Shown: in pieces, positions 45,783-57,039 of the stretch | How positions within the stretch are numbered: position 1 is the first letter of the stretch | Layout: every line of letters begins with the position of its first letter | Source of the DNA: Haliotis asinina | Taxonomy: Eukaryota > Mollusca > Gastropoda > Lepetellida > Haliotidae | NCBI RefSeq assembly: GCF_037392515.1 | Contig: NC_090288.1 | Span: 7,433,501-7,497,500 of the forward strand | Reading direction: 5' to 3' | Length of the DNA stretch: 64,000 nucleotides | The notes under the pieces: model-generated | What the model was told of the DNA's origin: nothing | What the model saw: only the letters and a program-made list of their open reading frames with translations | The model's database searches: none | Program-made: the position numbers and the translations under genes

Positions 45783-46127
45783 TTCATGTAATCTGCAAAC
45801 TATATTGAATTACTTAGAAGGTACGCTACACAGGTACAATCGATGCATTTTCGAAACTGACATTATTACCTTGGCATCGTACCTTGTCGAGGAACACTAT
45901 CAGCATGGCGATCGTTGTGTGTTCGGACACCCTCAGCTGCTATAGATTATCACATAATGACCTATATCATCCGGTCCTGTGAAAGTACTTGGTAAATAGT
46001 CATGAAATATCATTCTGAAAATCCCGACAATGCCACGTTATCGTACTCGGTAGTCTAGAGCATTATAGCGCCATTGTATTACAAGGAATATACTTGCCAC
46101 CATAGTCGCGTCGAGAATGACGGAGGG

Positions 46128-46340
46128 AGTGGGCTGGAAGCCGCCTTTAACAATATTCCAACAATATCACGCTGATGGACACCAGACATCGTTCTGTTAG
46201 TCGAGTGGTTAAAGCATCCGCTCGTCAAGCCGAAGACCAGGGTTCGATTCCTCACATGGGTACAGTGTGTGAAACCCGTTTCTGTTATACTCCGCCATGA
46301 TATTGCTGGAATGTTGCTAAAATCGGCGTACCTACTCACT
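46128..46340 (+). repeat. tRNA-derived SINE (family A), with an inverted tail piece at its left
   Basis: 46188-46340 is a nearly full forward copy: GTGGTTAAAGCATCCGCTCG, GGTTCGATTCCTCACATGGG, tail ATCGGCGTACCTACTCACTC. 46135-46170 is an inverted tail fragment (AACAATATTCCAACAATATC). Confidence 0.8.
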
Positions 46341-46478
46341 CAGTAGATTCTTTGTATATTTATATTTTAGCCTCGTGACATTTTCAGCGTCCTGAAAACG
46401 ATACTACAGAGGCGATCTGGGTGTGCATCTTTATAGAGAAATGCTTTGGTTGAGAGAGGATGTGTGATGTCTGCGTGA

Positions 46479-47696
46479 TCACAATGCACCAAGTTTGAGA
46501 AACTTCGAGTACTCCATCTCGCACTTGCTGACCTTCTCAATGAAATAGTTCTCGTTTTCTATACTTTCTAAGAGGTTCGCTTGAACTAAACACACGTCCT
46601 CAAAACGTTCTAGTTCCTTCCTCGTCAAACCACGAGCCTTGGTCTTATCATCCATATCAAACATGCGGACGTCAACAATACTGTCCTCTTCATAAGCCCG
46701 GAAGTTGTCGTCGAAGAAGATGTGGTGAACTTGATGGTCACTCGGATCTATCCACAGAGGTTTTGCCACAGAATGATGATAATTGTTATTCTGCCAGATT
46801 TGAAAATCATCTTTGTACCCTGTAATGCCACTTGAATTGCACAAATGACGATAAATGTCCCTTTCATGCTGAAGTTTCTCTGAAACATCCCCAACACCAG
46901 TTTGCCAAGTCTCCAGAGTGATCTCCCCTGATTGCGTGCGCCGGATGTGCCCGGGAAAAGTGCTCACGGGCACACGGGCATCTTGAGGGAAACCGGGGTG
47001 ATTCCCCTTCAGTCCGAAGGATAAACTTGATAAAACATTTTTGCAATCCAAACCGTATGTCCTTATGATAATGGCGAATTCTCTCCTGTCCTCTTTCAAC
47101 TGATGTATAAGCTTGTATACAGATGGTAGTATGTAATGATAGGGTTTACCGTCAACTCCCTTCATGGTGAGACGCCGCTCACAACTTTCGTCGCTTGAGT
47201 AATTCCATTTCAGCAATTCCAAATGTTTCTTGAAGTGCGGCAAGAATTTTAATCCGGTATCAGTATCCGTGAAATCTCCCGTTAGGAACCTGAGCCGTTC
47301 TCGGTCGCTCGGACATTTTACCGTTATTTTTTCAAGATGCCGATAGAACGTAATGACGCCATCTTGCGGGGGCACCAGTGAGGGCTCATCGCACTGCCAC
47401 TTCCAGGCGCCATCCTCTTGTACATTACCCCATACAACTCCAGATAGGTAGCTGTTGAGAGCTTGCTCCATGTGAACCTTAGTCACCGAATCCGCGACCA
47501 GTACAGTATTCCGCACATCAAAATGAAGAACCAGTTTCCGTTTTCGTCCATTTTCAACATGTCTCGGTCGAACCTGGACCGGTAGCGTGATATTGTGGTT
47601 CCAATCCTCGTTCAAATACCCGTTCTGCGTGTCCTTTCTGCCATTGCTCATAATTACACCGTCTTGGGCTTCTCCCGATATACCGTTATTCTTCAT
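46479..47696 (-). CDS. Intronless 405-aa protein with HAD-like motifs
   Basis: A single open frame from ATG 47696 to stop 46479. Motifs fit the haloacid-dehalogenase fold: LVLHFDVRNTVLV (Asp60, motif I), FAIIIRTYG (Thr213, motif II, after hydrophobic strand), and HHIFFDDN (Asp329, Asp330, motif IV). Position D+2 of motif I is Arg62 rather than the Asp of phosphatases, and Thr64 is in place. The region between motifs I and II (about 150 residues) would hold a cap. The first 50 residues are polar and look disordered. There is no signal peptide or membrane span. Cytosolic phosphohydrolase-like or pseudo-enzyme roles are possible; I do not know the family's function. The neighbouring 1 kb on both sides has no other exon that I recognise. 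Lack of introns, unlike the left-hand genes, suggests a retrocopy origin or a naturally intronless family. Confidence 0.8.
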   Translation of the reverse strand: MKNNGISGEAQDGVIMSNGRKDTQNGYLNEDWNHNITLPVQVRPRHVENGRKRKLVLHFDVRNTVLVADSVTKVHMEQALNSYLSGVVWGNVQEDGAWKWQCDEPSLVPPQDGVITFYRHLEKITVKCPSDRERLRFLTGDFTDTDTGLKFLPHFKKHLELLKWNYSSDESCERRLTMKGVDGKPYHYILPSVYKLIHQLKEDRREFAIIIRTYGLDCKNVLSSLSFGLKGNHPGFPQDARVPVSTFPGHIRRTQSGEITLETWQTGVGDVSEKLQHERDIYRHLCNSSGITGYKDDFQIWQNNNYHHSVAKPLWIDPSDHQVHHIFFDDNFRAYEEDSIVDVRMFDMDDKTKARGLTRKELERFEDVCLVQANLLESIENENYFIEKVSKCEMEYSKFLKLGAL

Positions 47697-48420
47697 ATGA
47701 CCAATGTTTTTTCAACAACATGCATATAAGCAAAGACCTGCGAATGCTGCATGTAATCTGGAATATTCCTGTGAATCCTTCATCCAGTGTGGAATAAAAC
47801 TGTACTCACAACCTTGCCAGCACACGGGGTACTAAACGTGCTGAAACACAATATACATGGTCGATTTTACGTCCTAACACACAGGTAAATACCCAGGCGC
47901 TTGCTGATTGGCTTTTCCCTCTGAATACCCTTGTTGGGTATTTCACAACAGGCTCGATAGGTGAACGAGGCTGGAAAATGTTGAAATCCGGTTGTAAAAT
48001 CCCAAATGTTGAGATAGACCTACTTTGTCAAATGACTCGCCTGTGTGATTAGTCAGCATTACACTACACGACAGAAGGGAAATCTTTCTAGACCGCCATC
48101 GTGTTTACCTGGTTGCCAACGGCAACCTATCGGCGAGCGATCGATATCCCTACGAACGCTAACACCATGTCCCCGTTCATTCAAAGCAAACAATGCAGGC
48201 CAAGGGATATCGTAAATATTGCACCACAGTGTTGATATATTATTCAACAGGTTTTCCACGACTTTTGATTAAAACGTGTTTACATGAGTGCCAAGGTAAG
48301 AACAACTAAATCACAAGGTGTCATATGTGTTTGAATATCTCCAGCAACATGTATGGAACCAGGTAGTGTCGATGTTTGCTCGGATTTGCCTTGTTGTTCC
48401 TTGTACTTCTATAATCCTTT
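47697..48420. other. 5' flank of the intronless gene
   Basis: No other gene seen. On the - strand a TATA-like CTTATATGC lies about 30 bp before the ATG, and GGAATATTCC, a heat-shock-element-like palindrome, lies at about 47760. Their use is speculative. Confidence 0.25.
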
Positions 48421-48424
48421 GAAG

Positions 48425-48605
48425 TTCCGGGTTAGAACTGATCTTAAGTAACCCATATTCGTCGTAAGGGGAGACTAACGGCTCGCTGACATGGTTGACA
48501 GATGTCATCGTATCCCAACTGCGTAGACCGGTGCTCATGCTGTTGATCACTGAATTGTCAGGAATACTGCTGAGTTCTGCAGAAAACTAAACTTACACAC
48601 TCACT
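48425..48605 (+). repeat. SINE-like repeat family B
   Basis: Forward copy: TCCGGGTTAGAACTGATCTT, AGTAACCCATATTCGTCGTA, GTTGATCACTGAATTGTC. The middle is shortened, and the tail ends AAACTTACACACTCACTCAC. Confidence 0.75.
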
Positions 48606-48684
48606 CACCCACAAGTGCATTGGCCTGGTGGTGGTGGGGTAACGTTGTGGTCAAAATAAAACGTTAAAGCCACATAACTAGAAT

Positions 48685-48795
48685 CGATCACCCATGGGTA
48701 CAATGAGTGAACTTCATTTCTGGTGTCCCGAAGTGTGATTGCTGGAATATTGCTAAAAGTGACGTAATACTAAACATGCACACTCAATGGAAGGT
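48685..48795 (+). repeat. tRNA-derived SINE (family A), 3' part
   Basis: CGATCACCCATGGGTACAAT, CTTCATTTCTGGTGTCCCG, GATTGCTGGAATATTGCTAA, AAGTGACGTAATACTAAAC. Confidence 0.75.
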
Positions 48796-48799
48796 ACAT

Positions 48800-49985
48800 G
48801 TTAAATCAGTGTGTGTCTATTTATTGCTGAAATATTGTAATGTATATAGTGATGTAACCTAAACTCACTCACTAACTGTAAGGTACATGTTAAATCAGTC
48901 CGTGCCTGTTTATTGCGTGTGATATTGCTATAATATTGCTCCAAGCCTAAAAGCCATGTTCCTCACTCGGAAATGAAAACAGCTTTTAAAACTGGCTTTG
49001 ATATGACTGACAAAATTTCGATGAAATATCAGTTTTAATTTTTTGGACATATTTGAGTCTTAATTAGAACCAGATCCGATAGTAGCCAGTTAAAATGGAT
49101 ATTGTGAGCAAATTTACTTAGGCTCGAGATACTTGCGAGTTTTTCCAGACAGCAAGTTAGGGATATATTCTGTCACACATGATGAACTACAGTTTCAACA
49201 GATAACATAATTCACTGCTCTAAAGCATATTATTAAAAACGCCCCACAGATGTAGAAAGGTACAGCGAGGTTAGTTGCTTTCAGTATATTCAGATGACGC
49301 AATTCAAAAACGAACATACAAGCACCAGTCTGTCCTTGTTCATCTGAGTGTGTACTTTACCAACAAAGACTACAATAAACACTGAAGGCACGGGTTTTTA
49401 TCAATTATTGCCAAAAGCAGCGTTTGAAATGATGACAAAAAGGTTAAGCGACAGGGATTGCGTATATGATGTGAAGAACCACACAGGAGATGAACATATA
49501 CACAAAGAATCTTTCAAAATGTCTTTGCTATGGAGTCTCGCCTGGAAGAACTTTGTTGAACAAGTTTATAATGTGCCATTATATGAATCTCTACATTGAA
49601 ATACGAATAATGTGCGAGTCTGTTGGGTTCCACTGGATAAATGAATCATTCCATTACCTAATGCTCCTCACATGAAGTACAATTTTCGACCCCACGTTCC
49701 ATCGTGAATCAGCATGTATCAAGGACTATAGACGCGGTTATATAAGTAAAAAAATCCACATGTTCCTGTAAATTCTTTGAAAATCCAGTTCCAAGTATTA
49801 AAATGGTAACTGTAACACATTTCACTGTGGTTGAAATGAAAAGAAAACTTTGATAAAATTTGACTACACTTTACTTGTATCATGACAGGAATACACACAT
49901 CAAAATTGCCGGAAAGTATTGTTACCATGGATATCTCACCACTCTGACAGTCACAGGTTCTTGTGACTGCGACTCCATCAACAAC
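48800..49985. other. Intergenic, no supported gene
   Basis: A related pair of blocks (AAGGTACATGTTAAATCAGT) occurs at about 48790 and 48890. An 83-codon ORF at 49348-49599 (+) has no family resemblance. Confidence 0.3.
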
Positions 49986-50059
49986 CACACCACATGGAGA
50001 CGCCAGCCACATGGTGACGCCAGCCACATGGTGACGCCAGCCCTCCCATGGATACCACA

Positions 50060-50345
50060 TGTCAGTCTCCTTATTCTGGCAATCAGGCGTCGAATTTGCA
50101 GTGTCCGAACCACAGCCATTCCTAGCGCAGTTGATGTGTTTAGTCCAGCATATTTTGAGCAAAGGCACATCTCTGCCCCAAAGATGTTCGATGGAATTTA
50201 GATCGGGCTTCTTTGGGCCTATGGTAATCTTTCGATGGTGCTGTTCTGCTAATGGGCTATGAAAACGATGCGGCCAGGAGTTGTCATCCGTGAGAGCCGG
50301 ACGCCCAGTAAGGTGATAGTTATAGTGGCACGACTGCGGCATCAC
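50060..50345 (-). pseudogene. Tc1-type transposase C-terminal fragment
   Basis: On the - strand TDDNSWPHRFHSPLAEQ is followed by PKKPDLNSIEHLWGRDV, the DDN...PH and PDLN(P/S)IEHLWD boxes that carry the last two acidic residues of Tc1 transposases. KHINCARNGCGSD and NSTPDCQNKET follow, the far end of the protein. The N-terminal two thirds are missing, and a 17-bp unit (GACGCCAGCCACATGGT) is triplicated just past the end (49995-50045). Confidence 0.8.
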
Positions 50346-51344
50346 GGTATCTGGTCTTCCTTGGTCTTCTAGGTCTTGGACGATCCTTTACTTTACTGTT
50401 TTCACATGCGTCTGTGCTAGCCGATTAGTAACCGCGTGATTAATATTCAAGTTAGCAACGGCGTTTCAACAGGACTTACCCAGTACCCTTTTTCATACAA
50501 GCCAGTAACCCATCTTGTTATGTCAAAAAGTAAATTTTTAGTCCTGACCTCTTCTAAGGCAGATCTGGGAATTGAAGTGCACTTCAAGCAAATATCAAAA
50601 TGTATACCCCTTTTACTTTGCCCCTCTGCACATGAACATGGGTTTGCAGCTTTAGAGAAATTGTGTAAATGACGTGCTCTAAATGGATTACAGTTAAGAG
50701 TACTGGACAAAAATTTAAAAACAAGACCCTCTTGGATTAACTTGGTAGATGGGCTTCCCGACTATCGAGTATCAATTTTTGCAAGCAAATTCGTGAGGGT
50801 GTAAAGTGGGTATTCTCTGGCTTACAAAGAACTTATGCAAACAAACCCAATTTATATATGGCAGGCTATAACAAGACAATTGAAATGCATATACACAGTT
50901 TTTGGTGAGTGTTGTTGATACAGCATGAAAATCCCGTGCTTGAGTTTACTGTTCACACAGCATGATCAACGGCGAAAGTATGTTTATCACCCACTTCAAG
51001 TATTTTTGTCCACTTCGCCGAACCGTCGCGAAAAAAACCCTGGGAAATTTGCAATTAAATGATGTACCTCCATGAAGCTAACCTAAGTCAACAGCAGAAA
51101 ACGTGTATATAGTCGAGGATCATATACGCATGGCGTGAGTGAGTTATTTATCGTCACACAGCCATTACTTCAACCACATCGTGCGAAGAACAATTCATGT
51201 GTTAAAAATGTATAAATTACGAAAATAGAAAACTGTCATTGAAGGTAAAGTTACTAGAGTGGCAAAGGTTTGGAAGTAGCGCGTTGTCATGGCCCGCTAA
51301 CTATATCATGAATGGAACAATACAGTATTGAAGAACCCGTTATG

Positions 51345-51450
51345 GCCCGGGTTAGAAGTGATCTTCAGTAACCCATGCTTGTCGTAAGAGGCGAATAACG
51401 GGATCGGGTGGTCAGGCTCGCCGACCTGGTCGACACATGTCATTAGTTAC
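51345..51450 (+). repeat. SINE-like repeat family B, head part
   Basis: CCGGGTTAGAAGTGATCTTC, AGTAACCCATGCTTGTCGTA, GGATCGGGTGGTCAGGCTCG, then breaks off. Confidence 0.75.
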
Positions 51451-51639
51451 GCCAAGGAATGTTTCTCAACACGTTAATGTACGGGATCCGATAATCACGG
51501 ACTGGACCCCGATCGACAATGATATAATTAATAAACATATTATGCAACGATAATCAGGATATACTACAACCCAGGTTTTGTATCACAACTTTTGTCTTGT
51601 CGCGTACACCTGGTATCAACGCTGGACATGTATTAACAC

Positions 51640-51673
<34 letters not shown>
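51640..51673. repeat. (ATG)n microsatellite, about 11 units
   Basis: Pure trinucleotide run. Confidence 0.95.
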
Positions 51674-51679
51674 CAGATT

Positions 51680-53500
51680 TTACTTATGATCTTGAGAATC
51701 GTTTTGCCGCTTTATGTTGTATCTCACCCTTGCAAGTGGTTTTACTGGATGAAAAATAACCAGCTGTTCCTCATCCAGTCACCAGGTCCTTGGGCATGGT
51801 CTTCAAAATAAACATGTAATGTGTTCCATAAGTATGTAATATATTATTACCGTTCTCCGCGTATTTCCAATTTTGGAATTATTGTTTGAAAGGACTCTTT
51901 AAATATTTGGGAAGATGGGAAGATCATTGTGTCCCGTTCTGGCATTGTCCAAATGATCGTATTTGCCCTCTTCAGTATTTCGTTTCTTGAGATGTAACTT
52001 CTTAGCTATGACACCTTTGGCAAAACACACACAATACTACAAACAAAACCTTTGTATTTTTATCATTCACATGGTAGAAGCAATTTTGCTGGATTCGAAA
52101 TCACACAATTTCAGCCATATATTTCATTGTATGCAAAGGTACGAGAAGCAGAGTTTCACTGAATATTTAATTTTTAATCAAACAATAACAACAAACCTAT
52201 TTGAACTGCAGAAATCTAGACTCCATTAAAGGCTCTAGCATTTCAGAGAGGACTTGACAGTAAGTAAAATGACGTCGTTCAGCGACTGTGAGACAGACTG
52301 CGTTGGGTAGTAAATCGTTGAAATTTTGTTTGAGACAGAGACAGTACATTTTCTTTACACTGAACATCATTTATGAGGACATTAAAAAAATAAAGACAAA
52401 GTGATTAAGACACGAAAGAATGTATTGCTTCATCAGATAAAGATCATATATAGTGTATAGATTAATGTTAATTAGTAAAAAGAAAAACAACAACAACAAC
52501 AAAACCCAACAACACAAATAAAGACAAAAGTGATTAAGGCATTAAAGAATGTATTGCTTCACAAGATGAAGATCATATATATTGTATAAATTAATGTGTA
52601 ATTCGTAAATGATTTTATTGAACAGGAAATGTGTATCATCAAACAAATGATAACAAGTCTACAAGAAATGATTAATGACATGAAATTTGTAGCGTTTAAA
52701 TTTTGATTAAACAATAAAATACTTCATAAAATATATAAGAGCAATGAGAAAAGTCAACTATACTTAATGAAATATTAAATACTTCCTGTAAATTCTATAT
52801 AATATACAGAATCTATACATGTGTATGTATGTATCTGTTGCTAGTACATTCACAACAGTCGCACTTTTGATGCACACTTGATCTATGACAATTCACACAA
52901 GATGGAAAAATGTAGCTACAAAAGATGGAAATAAAAAAAACCAAAACATCAAATGCTTTCTCCGACTTAAAATACTATATGTAATATATAAGTGCAGTGA
53001 GGAACATTTTTACGTATATGATATACATGAATCGAGGGGGATTTGACAGGAGGGCTCAAATTAGCGAGGGGCTTAAGTTCAGAGAGACTTTTGTACCAAG
53101 GGACTCTTGGCGGGTACCAATCAGATTAGTCGTATTTAAAAAAATCTCGATTAACGCTCAGGTATGAGCAACTTGATAATATTATACATCCTTATGTGTT
53201 ATGAAAAATTCTAATAAAAGAACAATGGCTGCGCATGTCTTCAATAATCATCATCCTTAATCCACTTTGCGGTACTGAATCAAAAGCAGTCTCAAAATAT
53301 TCAATGTAGAATTATTTTCAAAAAATACTGTGTAGAATTATTTTCAAAATATACAATGGAAATTATTTTCTAGGATAATTTAAACATACATTTAGACCTA
53401 TCTGTTTATTATGCTTCCAGAATACGGATTACGTCTTAATTGATATGTTGATCCGGATTAGGAGCAGAGAGTGTTACACTAACGTAAATCATTTCTCCAT
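51680..53500. other. Intergenic, AT-rich, with one tandem duplication
   Basis: No gene seen. The block AATGTATTGCTTCA...GATCATATATA...TTAATG occurs at about 52390-52480 and again at 52513-52610, a ~120-bp duplication separated by an (AAC)n run. Further right, AATTATTTTCAAAA repeats near 53310-53360. Confidence 0.5.
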
Positions 53501-53507
53501 GCAGCTT

Positions 53508-53766
53508 ACTGAAGATTATCTCGGTAATTGTCGCTGTCACCTGGGTCACCTGTGTCATCTGGGTCACCTTGGCTTTCTTTATTTGGCTTGGCATTGTCAA
53601 ACGTAGGAATCAGGTGAAAGACTCGGTCAAGGACAGCGTCTCACACCCATGCAGGAAACAGCTAGGGGATAGCACGCTTTCATGTTCTCATACAAGTTGG
53701 TGCTTTGTGTCTCGCATATTATATAGTTCTTTTATATACACAATAGTTATTTACGGAAGGATGTGA
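53508..53766 (+). other. Possible terminal exon with one membrane span (weak)
   Basis: After an AG at 53506-53507 (CCATGCAG) the frame reads LLKIISVIVAVTWV, TCVIWVTLAFFIWLG, then IVKRRNQVKDSVKDS and on to TGA/TAA near 53766. A membrane helix followed by basic residues looks protein-like. However, the hydrophobic part rests on a GTCACCTGGGTCACC internal repeat, and no matching upstream exon was found. Confidence 0.2.
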
Positions 53767-53799
53767 TTTTAGCGCCCAGACGTATATACCTACGTATAT

Positions 53800-53960
53800 A
53801 GGATTGCACGGCACGGCAGAGAAGAGCAGAGAAGCAGAGCAAAGTAGAGCAGAGCGAACAGCACATTTTAGGGCACAGCAAAGTGGAGCACAGCACAACA
53901 CAACAGAACACAGCACAACGAAACACACCACACCACAACACACCCTAAAACCATATCATC
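53800..53960. repeat. GAGCAGA / CACAGCA low-complexity tract
   Basis: Degenerate GAGCAGAGCAAAGTAGAGCA and CACAGCACAACACAAC type sequence; it produces cysteine-rich chance frames on the - strand. Confidence 0.8.
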
Positions 53961-54344
53961 AAAAACACCTTCCTGTACCGTAAGACAAGACCATACCATG
54001 CAACAACCAGCACAAGTACACATGTAACAACAGGCAGAGAACATGGCAGAAATACATTCATTAGCCACTGCAGATAAGGACTTGGAATAATGATTATATT
54101 TTATAAGCACTACTTGTTTCCTAGTGCATAAAATACGTTATCGTCCAGTATGCAATTACAATGTACACATAACGGGGTATGCAATGTATGGGCATTATAT
54201 TGTGAAAATCAAACATGGTTCCCTCTCATAGGGCTTCTCTCATAGTAATTCCTCACTTATGACAGGATGTCCAGTTAACAAACCGGGTATCCCCATTACG
54301 AACCCCTACACATCTACCTCGTTCTTTACCTTTTGCGTTTCTAT

Positions 54345-54432
54345 TGTTTTCATCGCAGACATCATGGTCCGCAGTCGTGATATTGATAAGCTGTTGCTGA
54401 AAGCGGCGTAAAACTAAATTCACTCACTCATT
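54345..54432 (+). repeat. Family A SINE, tail
   Basis: AGTCGTGATATTGATAAGCT, AAGCGGCGTAAAACTAAATT, CACTCACTCATTC. Confidence 0.65.
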
Positions 54433-54540
54433 CGAAGACATGGCGAGAGTCAGGGCAGAACACGTGAGTGTTTCCACTCAACTGGTAAGAAGGTGGCTAA
54501 AATTATATGGTCATTTTCTACGTGCTTTCTAAATGACATT

Positions 54541-54703
54541 AGGGCGGTGGGGGTAGCCCAGTGGCTAAAGCGTTCGCTCGTCACGCCGAAAACCTGGGCT
54601 TGATTCTCCATATGGGCACAATGTGTGACGCCCATTTCTGGTGTCTCAAGCCGTGATATTGGTGGAATATTGCAGGGCAAAACACAACTTACTCACTCCA
54701 AAT
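54541..54703 (+). repeat. tRNA-derived SINE (family A), full length
   Basis: GGGTAGCCCAGTGGCTAAAG (A box), GCTTGATTCTCCATATGGGC (B box region), TGACGCCCATTTCTGGTGTC, GTGATATTGGTGGAATATTG, tail AACACAACTTACTCACTC. Confidence 0.85.
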
Positions 54704-55332
54704 GCCATCCATTCAGTTTTTCAATGTACTACGTGGCTATAATTCCGTCTGGCAGTTCATGTAAACCACATCGTTGTGAGTACCGAACCTTGCATGGTAT
54801 ATACAGAGGTAAGTGACACTCAGCCAGCTATGGGTGTCCTCAGTATGACAGTATGACAGTATGACAGTATGACATAATACTATGTATCGACTTTGATGGT
54901 CTTGAAGTGATAGCTATTACAAAGAGCTACACGCACACACACGCAAGCACGCGTGTAATATGTAATATATGAATTTGGTTTATAGAAAGATCCAAAACTT
55001 TATGGCACTGACACAAAACTGAATCATCCGATCACTTACTGAGACAACCAATATCGATCGATCGGAATGAGCGCTGAGATCAATTACACACAGAAGCGAC
55101 TATTGCAGTCGAGATGAGTGAACTGGTGTGTGACATATATTTATTTTTGTCTTTTGTCATTCCATGCAAACGAGAAGCGTATAACCATAGTGCTGCACAC
55201 GGATTACAACCGTTATTTCGTTTTTGTCATGAATTGCTTGACCGAAAGTGACTGCATGTTAACTGACACCAGCAAAAGTTTCCTCAAGGATAATTGATAC
55301 AATGGAAAGTTTCCTTGTCTGCTCTTAATTAA

Positions 55333-55489
55333 GGGTCCGGGTTAGAATACCAACATATGCCTGTATCCCAGTTGTAAAGGTCGATGCTCATGCTTTTGAT
55401 GACCCCTAACATCCGGATTAGGACTCACTTTCAGTAACCCATGCTTTTCGTTGGAGACGACTAACGGCCCGGGATAGGGTGGTCACATG

Positions 55490-55490
<1 letters not shown>
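55333..55490 (+). repeat. SINE-like repeat family B, rearranged
   Basis: Two head pieces in a row: GGTCCGGGTTAGAATACCAA, then ATCCGGATTAGGACTCACTT with AGTAACCCATGCTTTTCGTT. It breaks at GGGTGGTCACATGAGG, directly against a (GT)n run. Confidence 0.65.
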
Positions 55491-55550
<60 letters not shown>

Positions 55551-55596
55551 TGTGTGTGTGTGTGTGTGTGTGTCTGTGTGTCTGTGTGTGTGTGGA
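55491..55596. repeat. (GT)n microsatellite
   Basis: About 106 bp of GT with a few TC interruptions. Confidence 0.97.
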
Positions 55597-56094
55597 GTGG
55601 GAGAGATATACGCATAATATGAATTCCCTACCTCCCTTCTCCAGTTAACAAAACAAATGACAAATTGACAAATTCTATAAAAACGATTAGGTTTACCAAA
55701 CATATGGGAAACACTGGGTATATCTGAAGAGGATGAAGACACCATGCCATTTACAAAGTGGTCAGGCCCCAATTACTCGAAACAAACTCAAGTCTAAATT
55801 TTTACTTAAGCTCGAGTTTTTACTCAAATCTGAAAAAAATACATTTCCCTGAATTTACTAAAATTGACATTAACCTCACAAATAGTAGACAGTTTGTTTT
55901 TTGCGAATATATAGTTTAAGGTGTTTGGGCATTATGTGTTTTAAAAAGTGCATTTGAGTTACAAATAAAGTAGTTTCAAATTGTCAAAATCAGTTTGAAA
56001 TTTGAGTAAAATCTTAAGTTTGTTTCGAGAAATCGGGGCCTGATGTAATATGTGTCATGTTTGGGATTACACTGCCCTGGGTAGGGGGATCCAA

Positions 56095-56185
56095 GGGTTT
56101 TGAGTTTGTGAGATGGCTGACTTGGTGCGCAGACGATTAGATGCATGGCCCGGGGAGTCTGGGTTCGAATCCCTGGTGAGAGCAA
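56095..56185 (+). repeat. tRNA-like sequence, other than family A
   Basis: GATGGCTGACTTGGTGCGCA (A-box-like) and GGGTTCGAATCCCTGGTG (B box), about 45 bp apart. The acceptor stem does not pair, so this is a tRNA-derived repeat rather than a working tRNA gene. Confidence 0.45.
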
Positions 56186-56374
56186 ATATAAGTATCAAAA
56201 GTTGCCAAAGAATTGCATTGTATATACGGGGACACAGGTCAGCACGATCAACGCGTCGACACGCGTTTTTGTCACGCTTGTATGTATACAGATACACGTA
56301 TGACGCACTGCGAGTCCTAAAATTCTTGATCAACCATGCCTTATTTATGCATGCAAGGGAGAAAATGTAGCACC

Positions 56375-56590
56375 TGTGAAGATCCAAATTAGAATATTGG
56401 TCTGCAGTAACACATGCGTATCGTAAGAGACGACAAGCGAGATCGGGTGGTCAGGTTTGGTTGACATGTCATCGTATCCCGATGCTCATTATGTTGATCA
56501 CTGGATCTTCTGATCCAGACACGATTATTTACCCACCGCCGCTGTCTGGACTATTGCTGCGTGCGGAGGTAAACAAGAAACCAACCAACC
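56375..56590 (+). repeat. SINE-like repeat family B
   Basis: Forward copy: GATCCAAATTAGAATATTGG, CGAGATCGGGTGGTCAGGTT, GTTGATCACTGGATCTTCTG, CGATTATTTACCCACCGCCG, CTGGACTATTGCTGCGTGCG. Confidence 0.75.
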
Positions 56591-56847
56591 GACCAACGAA
56601 AATGTCGCTATAGCCCAAACGGTCGATATTTTACTAACGCTTCATCAATTTGCTGCCACAGACTGATGTACACATGCACTTATGTACTTTCACGCGTCTT
56701 CCAGGCAACTAAACAACACAGCGAAGTACACTTTTTATTCGGGATACATCTATTATGATAATGGAGTAAGCCCACTTTTTGGGGGAACGAGAGAAAAAAG
56801 AATTCTGCTTATATAAATCATTGATCACATAATTGTCACGAACCACT

Positions 56848-57035
56848 GGATGTCGGGTTAGAATACTGGTCTTCAGGAAGAGGCGACTAACTGGATAAGG
56901 TGGTCAGGCTCGCTTACTTGGTTAATACGTGTCATCGGTTCCCATTTGCGTAAATCAATGCTCATGCTGTTGATCACTAGATTGTCTGGTCCAGACTCGA
57001 TTATTTGCAGATCGACACCATATAAGGAATTTCAC
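56848..57035 (+). repeat. SINE-like repeat family B
   Basis: Forward copy: GGATGTCGGGTTAGAATACT, AAGGTGGTCAGGCTCGCTTA, GTTGATCACTAGATTGTCTG, CAGACTCGATTATTTGCAGA, ending in a broken tail. Confidence 0.8.
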
Positions 57036-57039
57036 GGGT

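Noticed and set aside
53719-54110. Cysteine-rich frames on the - strand
   Set aside because: They follow the CACAGCA/GAGCAGA low-complexity tract; the cysteines have no domain pattern.
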